A stretch of 9,454 nt of DNA from Phenylobacterium aquaticum (GTDB taxonomy: Bacteria > Pseudomonadota > Alphaproteobacteria > Caulobacterales > Caulobacteraceae). Both the position numbers and the translations under genes were made by a program. Below are positions 1 to 8,003 of the stretch, piece after piece. The stretch covers positions 1-9,454 of the forward strand of contig NZ_CANCLE010000151.1 of NCBI RefSeq assembly GCF_947378715.1, written 5' to 3'. The notes below the pieces were generated by a model. That model saw only the letters and a program-made list of their open reading frames with translations, made no database searches and had not been told where the DNA came from. The first letter of the stretch is position 1. Every line of letters begins with the position of its first letter.

Positions 1-1645
<1,645 letters not shown>

Positions 1646-1829
1646 GGGGCGTGCGGGCTCGCTGATCGGAGGAGTGGAGATTTGGCTGCGGACATAGCGT
1701 TGGCGGGCTTCCGGCGCAACGCCGCCGTCCCTGCGCCAAGCTTCATCGCTCCGCCGTCGAACCGAATCCGAACTGTCGCAGAGCAGCGCTAGGCGAGGCC
1801 CATCCACGTCGCGAAGGCCGACGGGACCC

Positions 1830-1836
1830 AAGGGGA
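1830..1836 (+). promoter_or_regulatory. Ribosome binding site of the TonB-dependent receptor
   Basis: AAGGGGA lies 6 bases before the ATG at 1843 and supports that start. The rest of the 197-base gap between the divergent ettA and receptor genes (1646-1842) must hold both promoters, but I see no convincing -35/-10 pair or operator in it. Confidence 0.6.
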
Positions 1837-1842
1837 TAGCTT

Positions 1843-4179
1843 ATGAAACATCATCTTCTCGCTGGCGCAGCCGCCGGCGCTCTACTTCTGATCGCCGGCC
1901 AGGCCTGCGCGGCCGAGGCCGCCGCCACCGACGCGGGCGCCAGCGTTGAAGAACTGGTGGTCTATGGCAAGGGCGAGAGCCGCCAGGTCCAGCAGATCGC
2001 CGTCCAGGAAATCGAACAGGCCGCCCCCGGCACCAGCCCGATCAAGATGGTCGAAAAGCTGCCCGGCGTGAACTTCCAGTCCGCCGACGCCTTCGGCGCC
2101 TATGAGTGGTCGACCCGCATCTCGATCCGCGGCTTCAACCAGAATCAGCTGGGCTTCACCCTCGACGGCGTGCCGCTCGGCGACATGAGCTATGGCAACC
2201 ACAACGGCCTGCACATCAGCCGCGCGATCATGTCGGAAGACCTGGGCGGCGTGGAACTGGCGCAGGGTTCGGGCTCGCTGAACACCGCCTCCGCCTCGAA
2301 CCTGGGCGGCACGCTGAAGTTCGTCTCCCGCGATCCGTCCTCGAAGTTCGGCGTGTTCGCCGCCGGCACGCTCGGCTCGGACAACATGTACCGCGGCTTC
2401 CTGCGGCTGGAGACCGGCGACCTGCCGTCCGGCGGCCGGGCCTATCTGAGCTACGCCAAGCAGGACACCGACAAGTGGAAGGGCTACGGCGTCCAGAAGC
2501 AGCAGCAGATCGACTTCAAGTTCGTCCAGCCGATCGGCGAGGGCAAGGTCAGCGCCTTCTACGACTGGTCGCAGCGCCGCGAGAACGATTACCAGGACCT
2601 GTCGCTCGAGATGATCAAGCGTCTGGGCTACGGCTTCGACAACATCTCCAACAACTATGCGCTGGCCAACCAGATCGCCAATACGGCGCTCACCCACTAC
2701 CTGACCAAGGGGACCTCGGGCGATCCGGCCTATTGCGTCTCCGATCCGGGTGACGGCACGAACAGCTACGCGGCCCCGATCAAGTGCAACGACGACGCCT
2801 ATTTCGACGCTGGCGGCCTGCGCGACGACAAGCTCTGGTCGATCAAGGGCGAGATGCCGTTCGGTGACATGTTCAACGCTACGGCCCAGATCTATGGCCA
2901 CACCAATAAGGGCCAGGGCACCTGGTACGCCCCGCTGAACCCCAGCCCGAACTACGGCGTGCCCGGCGCGACGACCAACAACTCGTCGATCTCCTATCGC
3001 ACCACCGAGTACAATATCGACCGCAGCGGCGTCGTGCTGGGTGGCGACCTGACGCTCGGCGCCCACCTGGTGCGCCTGGGTGGCTGGTATGAGGACAACG
3101 ACTTCGAACAGGCCCGCCGCTATTACGGCCTGGACGCCGCCGCCAACAACCGCGACTCCCTGGCCTTCCAGTCGAACCCCTACAAGACCCGCTGGCACTA
3201 CGCCTTCAACACCAAGACCACCCAGGTCTCGCTCGAGGACAACTGGACCGTCACCGACGCCCTGAAGGTCAATTTCGGCTTCAAGTCGCTCAAGGTCGAG
3301 AACAAGGCCAAGTTCCTGGACGGCTACGGCCCGCTGGTGAATTCCGGCCAGATCCAGTCCAAGGACAGCTTCCTGCCGCAGGTGGGCGCCAACTATAAGC
3401 TGAACGAGAACAGCGAGGTCTTCGGCTCCTACACCGAGAACATGCGCGCCTTCGTCAGCGCCGCCACCGCCGGTCCGTTCTCCACCACCCAGGCCGGCTT
3501 CGACGCCATCAAGGGCAAGCTGAAGCCGGAAAGCTCCAAGACCTTTGAGGCCGGCTGGCGCTTCAAGACCGCCGACTTCCAGGGCGTCATCGCCGCCTAT
3601 CACGTCAAGTTCGACAACCGCCTGCTGGCCACCGCCTCGGGCTCCGGCGTCGCCGGCAATCCCAGCGTGCTCAGCAATGTCGGCAGCGTCACCACCAACG
3701 GCTTCGAGACCGCCGGCACCTGGAACATCACCGACGCTTTCTCGCTGTTCGGCTCCTACGCCTATAACGACTCCAGCTTCGACGACGACGTGCGCAATGG
3801 TTCGGGCGGCCTGGTCGCCAAGACCGCCGGCAAGTCCCTGCCGGACGCGCCCAAGTCGATCGCCAACCTCAGCCTGGCCTATGACCAGAACGGCTGGCAC
3901 GGCGCCCTGGCCGCCCACTACACGGGCGAGCGCTACATCACCTATACGAACGACCTGAGCGTTCCGGCGGTGACCACTCTGGACCTCAGCCTCGGCTACA
4001 CCTTCGAGGGCGAGGGCCTGACCAAGGGCCTGGAGATCCAGGCCAATGTCACCAACCTGCTCGACAAGGACTATGTCTCGACGATCGGGTCGAACGGCTT
4101 CTCCAACTCCGGCGACAGCCAGACCCTGCTGGCCGGCGCGCCGCGCCAGATGTTCGTGACCGTCCGCAAGCAGTTCTGA
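1843..4179 (+). CDS. TonB-dependent outer-membrane receptor, substrate unknown
   Basis: A 778-residue outer-membrane gated channel that would import a scarce ligand (siderophore, cofactor, oligosaccharide or similar) using TonB-ExbB-ExbD energy. The N-terminus is a classical signal peptide (basic MKHH, hydrophobic 5-21, probable cleavage after A23 or A24). A TonB-box-like ELVVYG follows at 37-42. The plug domain spans about 45-165 and includes VEKLPGVNF, SIRGFNQNQ, LDGVPLGD and LGGTLKFVS. The beta-barrel fills the remainder and ends in the terminal phenylalanine of VTVRKQF, the typical Bam-recognition end. No STN signalling domain and no carboxypeptidase-like N-terminal domain is present, so it is not a FecA/FpvA-type transducer. 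C298 and C315 flank a loop and could form an extracellular disulfide. It stands alone between a divergent promoter region and its own terminator; neither ettA nor the VOC gene reveals its ligand. Family assignment is firm, ligand is not. Confidence 0.95.
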   Translation: MKHHLLAGAAAGALLLIAGQACAAEAAATDAGASVEELVVYGKGESRQVQQIAVQEIEQAAPGTSPIKMVEKLPGVNFQSADAFGAYEWSTRISIRGFNQNQLGFTLDGVPLGDMSYGNHNGLHISRAIMSEDLGGVELAQGSGSLNTASASNLGGTLKFVSRDPSSKFGVFAAGTLGSDNMYRGFLRLETGDLPSGGRAYLSYAKQDTDKWKGYGVQKQQQIDFKFVQPIGEGKVSAFYDWSQRRENDYQDLSLEMIKRLGYGFDNISNNYALANQIANTALTHYLTKGTSGDPAYCVSDPGDGTNSYAAPIKCNDDAYFDAGGLRDDKLWSIKGEMPFGDMFNATAQIYGHTNKGQGTWYAPLNPSPNYGVPGATTNNSSISYRTTEYNIDRSGVVLGGDLTLGAHLVRLGGWYEDNDFEQARRYYGLDAAANNRDSLAFQSNPYKTRWHYAFNTKTTQVSLEDNWTVTDALKVNFGFKSLKVENKAKFLDGYGPLVNSGQIQSKDSFLPQVGANYKLNENSEVFGSYTENMRAFVSAATAGPFSTTQAGFDAIKGKLKPESSKTFEAGWRFKTADFQGVIAAYHVKFDNRLLATASGSGVAGNPSVLSNVGSVTTNGFETAGTWNITDAFSLFGSYAYNDSSFDDDVRNGSGGLVAKTAGKSLPDAPKSIANLSLAYDQNGWHGALAAHYTGERYITYTNDLSVPAVTTLDLSLGYTFEGEGLTKGLEIQANVTNLLDKDYVSTIGSNGFSNSGDSQTLLAGAPRQMFVTVRKQF

Positions 4180-4207
4180 TCCGACCCAATCAGAGCGTCC
4201 GAGGACA

Positions 4208-4237
4208 GCCCCCTTCCCACCCGGGAAGGGGGCTTTT
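4208..4237 (+). terminator. Intrinsic terminator after the TonB-dependent receptor
   Basis: A perfect 11-bp stem (4208-4218 pairing with 4223-4233, GCCCCCTTCCC / GGGAAGGGGGC) closes a 4-base ACCC loop and is followed by TTTT at 4234-4237, then a pyrimidine stretch. It begins 28 bases after the receptor stop codon. It also lies just downstream of the convergent VOC gene stop (4247), where it could act in reverse, although the T-tract on that side is missing. Confidence 0.88.
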
Positions 4238-4246
4238 CTCTGCGTG

Positions 4247-4933
4247 TCAGGCCGGCTCGCCGACCGGCGGGGCGGTATAGGAGGCGCCGGCGGTCAGCAT
4301 CTCGTCGGGCACCGCCAGCATCTTCAGATAGGCGTCCTTGGGATAGGCCATGTGCGGCTTGGCCGGGTCATAGGCCGGCTGCGGCACTGGGCTCGGGCCG
4401 GCGTACTGGGCGGGCGCCTTGAAGCGCCTGGCCTCCTCCGCCGAGATCCCGGCCTTGGCCAGCACCGCCGGGTCGATCCACTTGGCCGGATCGATGGGCT
4501 CGTGGCTGGTCGCCACTTCCAGGGTCATCTGGTCGGGGCCGGCGAAATAGATCGAGCGGCACATGCCGTGGTCGATCGGGCCGATGACATTGACCCCGTG
4601 GCTGCGGATGCGGTCGCGCATGGCGATCAGGTCGGCGTCGGAATCCGCCCGGAAGGCCAGGTGCTGCAGGGTCCCCGGCGCGCTGGGCAGGGCGCCGGTG
4701 CCGGCGTGGGTCTTGCCGAGCTCGATCGGGATGTCGTCGACGTTCGGCAGCTGAACGATCGAGAAATAGCCGTGGTCGTTCATGCGCAGGAAGGCATGCA
4801 AGCCCCCCGGTACGCCGTGCATGTCGAACAGCGCCACCAGCGGACAGCCCATCACCTCCGAGAAGAAGGCGATGTGCTTCTTGATGTCCCCGGCCATGAA
4901 GGCCAGGTGGTGAATGCCTGAGGGTTGGGTCAT
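4247..4933 (-). CDS. VOC-family protein (glyoxalase / extradiol dioxygenase fold) with C-terminal extension
   Basis: A 228-residue predicted metal-dependent enzyme of the vicinal oxygen chelate superfamily (glyoxalase I, type I extradiol dioxygenases, bleomycin-resistance proteins). I chose ATG 4931-4933 because MTQPSGIHHLAF is a normal VOC start and GGAGGAGA precedes it; the frame stays open further upstream only as a shadow of the TetR gene. Two beta-alpha-beta-beta-beta modules are visible: HHLAF at 8-12 to about 63, and LQHLAF at 89-94 to about 143. Candidate metal ligands are H9, H91 and E139 (in MTLEV). The last ~85 residues (from about 144) are rich in proline and alanine, lie outside the fold, and hold no motif I know. 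The start overlaps the tetR-like stop as ATGA, so translation is probably coupled and the pair co-transcribed. With the divergent hydrolase it may act on an aromatic or other small organic compound; the substrate is unknown. Confidence 0.88.
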   Translation of the reverse strand: MTQPSGIHHLAFMAGDIKKHIAFFSEVMGCPLVALFDMHGVPGGLHAFLRMNDHGYFSIVQLPNVDDIPIELGKTHAGTGALPSAPGTLQHLAFRADSDADLIAMRDRIRSHGVNVIGPIDHGMCRSIYFAGPDQMTLEVATSHEPIDPAKWIDPAVLAKAGISAEEARRFKAPAQYAGPSPVPQPAYDPAKPHMAYPKDAYLKMLAVPDEMLTAGASYTAPPVGEPA

Positions 4934-5592
4934 GGGGTCTCCTCCGTGGTCTCGCTTCTGTCGGCGAGCAGGCCCTGGACCAGGGCGTTGAGTATGAGGT
5001 CTTCGTGGGCCGCGCGCCCCTCGACCGTGTCGGGATCGATGCCGAAGGCGCTGCGCATCAGGGGCGCCAGATTGATCACCCCGGCCGCGCCGGCCTGCAG
5101 GGTGATCACCAGCATCTCCGGCGGAAACGGCTTCAGGTCGCCGGCCGCCATGGCCCGCCGCGCCAGCTCGGCCAGCCGGCGGTTGCGCGGCCCCAGCAGG
5201 TGTTCGTTCAGCCAGTCGAGCCGCTCGCCCCCGGCCATGCCCTCCAGCGCCACGATCCGCCCGAGCGCGGGATGGCGCCAGCTGATCTGCAGGAACAGCC
5301 GCATGGCCATGCGCAGCTGGGCGAGCGGACTGGCGTCGCGGGCGGCGGACAGCAGCCGCTCCTCCTCCGAGATCACCGCCGCCAGCTCCAGCATGGCGCT
5401 GCGCCACAGCTGGTCCTTGTCCTGGAAATGATAGTGCAGGGTCGCCTGCGAGACCTCGGCCGCCGCCGCTATGGCGCCCATGGCCGCCCGCTCGAATCCC
5501 AGCCGGGAAAACTGGTCCAGCGCCACCTCGCGGATCTTCGCGGCGGTGCGCTCACCCTTGCCCAGGGCGACGACGGTGGCGGACTTCGACAC
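4930..5592 (-). CDS. TetR/AcrR-family transcriptional regulator
   Basis: A 220-residue DNA-binding repressor-type protein when started at the GTG at 5590-5592. The N-terminal helix-turn-helix spans about residues 15-61 (RTAAKIREVAL, LGFERAAMGAIAAAAEVS, recognition helix near SQATLHYHF, then KDQLW), which is textbook TetR. The remainder is a helical ligand-binding and dimerisation domain with no metal or cofactor motif. An in-frame TTG at 5632-5634 would add 14 residues but has no ribosome binding site and would place the best operator candidate inside the coding region. The GTG has GAGAAG 9 bases upstream and gives the usual short arm before the helix-turn-helix. The gene overlaps the VOC gene by 4 bases downstream and diverges from the alpha/beta hydrolase, so local control of both flanking transcripts, relieved by a small-molecule effector, is the likely role. 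The exact start is uncertain; the family is not. Confidence 0.9.
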   Translation of the reverse strand: MSKSATVVALGKGERTAAKIREVALDQFSRLGFERAAMGAIAAAAEVSQATLHYHFQDKDQLWRSAMLELAAVISEEERLLSAARDASPLAQLRMAMRLFLQISWRHPALGRIVALEGMAGGERLDWLNEHLLGPRNRRLAELARRAMAAGDLKPFPPEMLVITLQAGAAGVINLAPLMRSAFGIDPDTVEGRAAHEDLILNALVQGLLADRSETTEETP

Positions 5593-5608
5593 AGGAATTG
5601 ACTTCTCG

Positions 5609-5641
5609 ATCAGTTTTCCTGATTTGATACTCAAAAATCAG
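5609..5641. promoter_or_regulatory. Candidate TetR operator (nested inverted repeats)
   Basis: The control region between the divergent TetR and hydrolase genes holds a 23-bp element, CTGATTT (5619-5625), 9-base spacer, AAATCAG (5635-5641), whose 7-bp arms are perfect inverted copies. A second dyad, ATCAG (5609-5613) with CTGAT (5619-5623), shares the left arm, and TTTGA-TAC-TCAAA (5623-5635) sits inside. The tract is AT-rich against GC-rich surroundings. Length and symmetry fit a TetR-dimer site. On the minus strand TTGCCC and TATCAA with a 16-base spacer form a weak promoter-like pair whose -10 falls in this dyad, which would suit autorepression. Binding is inferred. Confidence 0.5.
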
Positions 5642-5642
5642 C

Positions 5643-5663
5643 GGAGGGCAAGCTTGGCCCTCC
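5643..5663. repeat. Perfect hairpin in the hydrolase leader
   Basis: GGAGGGC (5643-5649) pairs perfectly with GCCCTCC (5657-5663) around a 7-base AAGCTTG loop. It lies directly after the operator candidate and before the hydrolase ribosome binding site. No T-tract follows, so a simple terminator is unlikely. It may shape the leader RNA or be part of a dispersed intergenic repeat. Confidence 0.45.
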
Positions 5664-5683
5664 CAAGCCCCCTTCAGGGCGTC

Positions 5684-5691
5684 AGGGAGAG
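5684..5691 (+). promoter_or_regulatory. Ribosome binding site of the alpha/beta hydrolase
   Basis: AGGGAGAG sits 6 bases before the ATG at 5698 and fixes that start. Confidence 0.6.
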
Positions 5692-5697
5692 AACAAG

Positions 5698-6849
5698 ATG
5701 GCGGTGGTGCGCGAGCCCTACGGTTTCGTCCATGCGGACACCAGCAAGCTGAAGGAGGTCTATGGCGGCCCGACCGGCCAGGTCTTCGTCGAGTGCATGC
5801 GCATCCGCCCCGAGGCCGGCACATCCAAGACCGTCATCCTGTTCAGCCACCCGATCGGCGGCGGCTCGTTCCTGCCGCTGGTCAATGCGCTCGCCCATGG
5901 CGGCCGGCACGTCATCTATTGCAACCCGCGCTATCGGGGCAACGACGCGGCCCTGATCATGGAGAAGTGCGTCCTCGATCTCGGCGCCTGCATCTCCGAC
6001 CTCAAGACCCGGTTCGGCTATGAAAAGGTGATCCTCGGCGGCTGGTCCGGCGGCGGCTCGCTGTCCCTGTTCTACCAGGACCAGGCCGAGCACCCGACGA
6101 TTACCGAAACCCCGGCCGGCGACGCCGTGGACCTGGTCGGCGCGGGGCTGCAACCCGCCGACGGGGTCATGCTGCTGGCCGCCCATATCAGCCGCTCCGT
6201 GACCATGACCGAATGGCTGGACCCCTCGATCCTGGATGAAGACAAGCCCTTCGTGCGCGACCGCGAACTCAACATCTACGACCCCGCCTGCCCCAATCAG
6301 CCGCCCTATTCCGACGCCTTCGTGGCGACATTCCGCGCCGCCCAGATCGCCCGCAACCGCCGCATCACCGGCCGCGTGAAGACCCAGCTGGCCGCCCTGA
6401 AGGCCGCGGGCGAGCCCGACGCCGAGCGGCCCTTCGTGGTCTATGGCACCATGTGCGACGTCCGCTGGACCGACCCGACCCAGGACCCCTCCGACCGCCG
6501 CCCGGGGACCTGCTATCTGGGCGAGCCGAAGATCGCCAATGACGGCCCGGTGGGCCTGGGGCGCTTCACCACCCTGCGTTCCTGGCTGTCGCAGTGGAGC
6601 TATGATGAGAGCCGCGCCAATGGCGTCATCAACGCCGGCCACATCTCCTGCCCGGTGCTGGTGATCAACAACACCGCCGACCTCGCCTGCACCCCCAGCC
6701 ACGCCGACCGGCTGTTCGCGGCGGTGGCGTCCAAGGACAAGGAGATCGTCCAGATCCAGGACGCCGACCACTACTACGTCGAGCGCAAAGACCTGCTGCC
6801 CACGGCGGTGGCGGCGGTCGGTGACTGGCTTGAGCGGCACGGGTTCTAG
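5698..6849 (+). CDS. Alpha/beta hydrolase, cytoplasmic, 383 residues
   Basis: A predicted serine hydrolase of the alpha/beta-hydrolase fold (ester, thioester, amide or C-C bond hydrolysis; substrate unknown). There is no signal peptide. Visible elements are the strand and oxyanion-hole region VILFSHPIGGGSF (46-58), the nucleophile elbow GGWSGGGS with S117, a probable catalytic acid D328 in INNTADLACTPS, and H358 in DADHYY, completing a Ser-Asp-His triad in the right order. Between S117 and D328 lie about 210 residues, far more than in a minimal fold, so a large cap domain (about 150-300) probably covers the active site; it includes DPTQDPSDRRPGTCYLGEP. Total length exceeds the roughly 280 residues common for meta-cleavage-product hydrolases. 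The gene diverges from the TetR-VOC pair across the operator candidate and likely shares its regulation, which points to one small catabolic or detoxifying unit. Confidence 0.9.
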   Translation: MAVVREPYGFVHADTSKLKEVYGGPTGQVFVECMRIRPEAGTSKTVILFSHPIGGGSFLPLVNALAHGGRHVIYCNPRYRGNDAALIMEKCVLDLGACISDLKTRFGYEKVILGGWSGGGSLSLFYQDQAEHPTITETPAGDAVDLVGAGLQPADGVMLLAAHISRSVTMTEWLDPSILDEDKPFVRDRELNIYDPACPNQPPYSDAFVATFRAAQIARNRRITGRVKTQLAALKAAGEPDAERPFVVYGTMCDVRWTDPTQDPSDRRPGTCYLGEPKIANDGPVGLGRFTTLRSWLSQWSYDESRANGVINAGHISCPVLVINNTADLACTPSHADRLFAAVASKDKEIVQIQDADHYYVERKDLLPTAVAAVGDWLERHGF

Positions 6850-6907
6850 GGGGCGGGGTCTGGCGTTCGAGTCCGACAGATTGCGGCAGGGCTGATGAAG
6901 GCCGGAA

Positions 6908-7005
6908 GGTCTGCATCAGGCCGTCGATCTAACGGGGGAACCGACCGATTGCGGGCATTCGAAGTTTCGGCGCTGGCGGCGCCCGCATCCCAGCCGATGC
7001 AGACC
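6908..7005. repeat. Long-spaced 10-bp inverted repeat between convergent hydrolase genes
   Basis: GGTCTGCATC (6908-6917) recurs as its exact reverse complement GATGCAGACC (6996-7005). The 194-base gap 6850-7043 holds no gene I can support and no clear terminator with a T-tract, though two convergent transcripts end here. The repeat could form a cruciform or a long-loop RNA hairpin, or mark a degenerate element. Function unknown. Confidence 0.35.
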
Positions 7006-7043
7006 CCCGTCCCACACGGCACGATCCGCAATGTCTGCGCCGC

Positions 7044-7982
7044 TCATTCCGAAAGCATCCCGATCGTCCGCAACCATGTCTCCGCCAACCTAGGCCACCC
7101 GGACACGGGGAGCTTCTTCTCCCGTAGACCGAAGGCATGGCCGCCCTGGGCATATGAGTGCAGTTCCACGGCAACGCCCGCCTTCTTCAGGCCCATGTAG
7201 TAGCTCAGCGCATCCTCGACGCTGTCCACATGGTCGTCCTCGTTCTGCAACAGGAAGGTCGGCGGCGTGCGGGGCGTGATGGCCTTCTCGATATTGGGGT
7301 TGAGCGCGATGCCGTTGGTGGCCAGAGCCAGGTGCCCTGGATAGACGGCGATGGCGAAATCCGGTCGGGCGCTTTGCCGGTCGGCCGCGTCCACAGGCGC
7401 ATAGAGGCGATCGTCGAAGTGGGTGCTGGCCTCGGCCACCAGATACCCGCCGGCGGAAAACCCGATCACCCCGATCTTGCGCGGGTCGACGCGCCATTCG
7501 GCGGCGCGCGCGCGCGTCAGCCGCACGGTGCGCAACACGTCCTGCAAGGACGGCGTTGAAATCTCCTTATTCTGCGGGCGGCAGTTGCATTGCCAGCGGT
7601 AGGGGATGCTCGGCACGCGGTATTTGAGCAGCACGCAGGTGACGCCCCTGGAGGTCAGCCAGTCGCAGATCTCGGTGCCTTCGAGATCCATGGCCAGCAT
7701 CTGGAAGCCGCCGCCCGGGATGACGATGACCGCGGCGCCGCTGTTCTTCCCCTTGGGCGAATAGACCGTCATCGTCGGCCGGGTGACGTTGGTCACGCCC
7801 CCATCCTTCGCGGTCTCCGCCCCTGGGACAGGCGCTGTACCTGGCGCCGCTCCCGGCCAGATCGGCATCTGGCTGTGACCTGGGGACGGCTGCCAGGGGG
7901 CCGGCGCGGCGCCAGGCGTCGCCGCCTGAGACGCCTGGGCGAGGAGCAGTCCAGCCAATGCCACGGCGCAAACAGGCTTCAT
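7044..7982 (-). CDS. Exported alpha/beta hydrolase (acetyl-esterase/BD-FAE-like)
   Basis: A 312-residue predicted periplasmic serine hydrolase. I start it at ATG 7980-7982, which gives a clean signal peptide (MKPVCAVALAGLLLAQASQA, cleavage after A20) and has GGGGAGGG about 9 bases upstream; an upstream in-frame ATG would bury the signal peptide behind 15 polar residues. No lipobox is present. The mature N-terminus is Ala/Pro-rich with PIWPG (40-44). The fold follows: VIVIPGGGF oxyanion motif (85-93), GFSAGG elbow with S176, probable acid D250 in QNEDDHVD, and H282 in GGHAFG. This order and the PGGGF and GFSAGG motifs match the esterase/lipase group that deacetylates carbohydrates and related esters; actual substrate unknown. 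C106, C116, C132 and C134 could form disulfides in the oxidising periplasm. It diverges from an AmpR-type LysR regulator with 150 bases between starts, so that regulator probably controls it. Confidence 0.9.
   Translation of the reverse strand: MKPVCAVALAGLLLAQASQAATPGAAPAPWQPSPGHSQMPIWPGAAPGTAPVPGAETAKDGGVTNVTRPTMTVYSPKGKNSGAAVIVIPGGGFQMLAMDLEGTEICDWLTSRGVTCVLLKYRVPSIPYRWQCNCRPQNKEISTPSLQDVLRTVRLTRARAAEWRVDPRKIGVIGFSAGGYLVAEASTHFDDRLYAPVDAADRQSARPDFAIAVYPGHLALATNGIALNPNIEKAITPRTPPTFLLQNEDDHVDSVEDALSYYMGLKKAGVAVELHSYAQGGHAFGLREKKLPVSGWPRLAETWLRTIGMLSE
7504..7516. repeat. Alternating GC tract inside the exported hydrolase gene
   Basis: Thirteen bases of strictly alternating G and C encode part of LTRARAAEW just before the nucleophile elbow. 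Such tracts can adopt Z-DNA and are prone to slippage; the frame here is intact. Confidence 0.5.
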
Positions 7983-8003
7983 GATGTTCGACCCTCCCCA
8001 AAA

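Noticed and set aside
1882..3918. 678-residue minus-strand open frame opposite the TonB-dependent receptor
   Set aside because: Composition is skewed to Gly, Ala, Val and Arg with no recognisable motif; the plus strand carries a complete receptor with signal peptide, plug, barrel and terminator.
4934..5407. N-terminal extension of the VOC gene to a 386-residue protein
   Set aside because: The extra residues are Arg/Ala/Gly-rich frame-shadow of the TetR gene; the internal ATG at 4933 gives a proper VOC start with a ribosome binding site and an ATGA overlap.
5674..6840. 388-residue minus-strand open frame opposite the cytoplasmic hydrolase
   Set aside because: No domain, biased composition, and the plus strand holds a complete Ser-Asp-His hydrolase with a good ribosome binding site.
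6895..7200. 101-residue plus-strand open frame between the two hydrolases
   Set aside because: It overlaps the 3' end of the exported hydrolase in antisense, has no ribosome binding site and no recognisable domain.
7044..7982. A beta-lactamase (AmpC) as the partner of the AmpR-type regulator
   Set aside because: No SxxK, YxN or KTG motifs; instead PGGGF, GFSAGG and GGHAFG show an alpha/beta-hydrolase fold.
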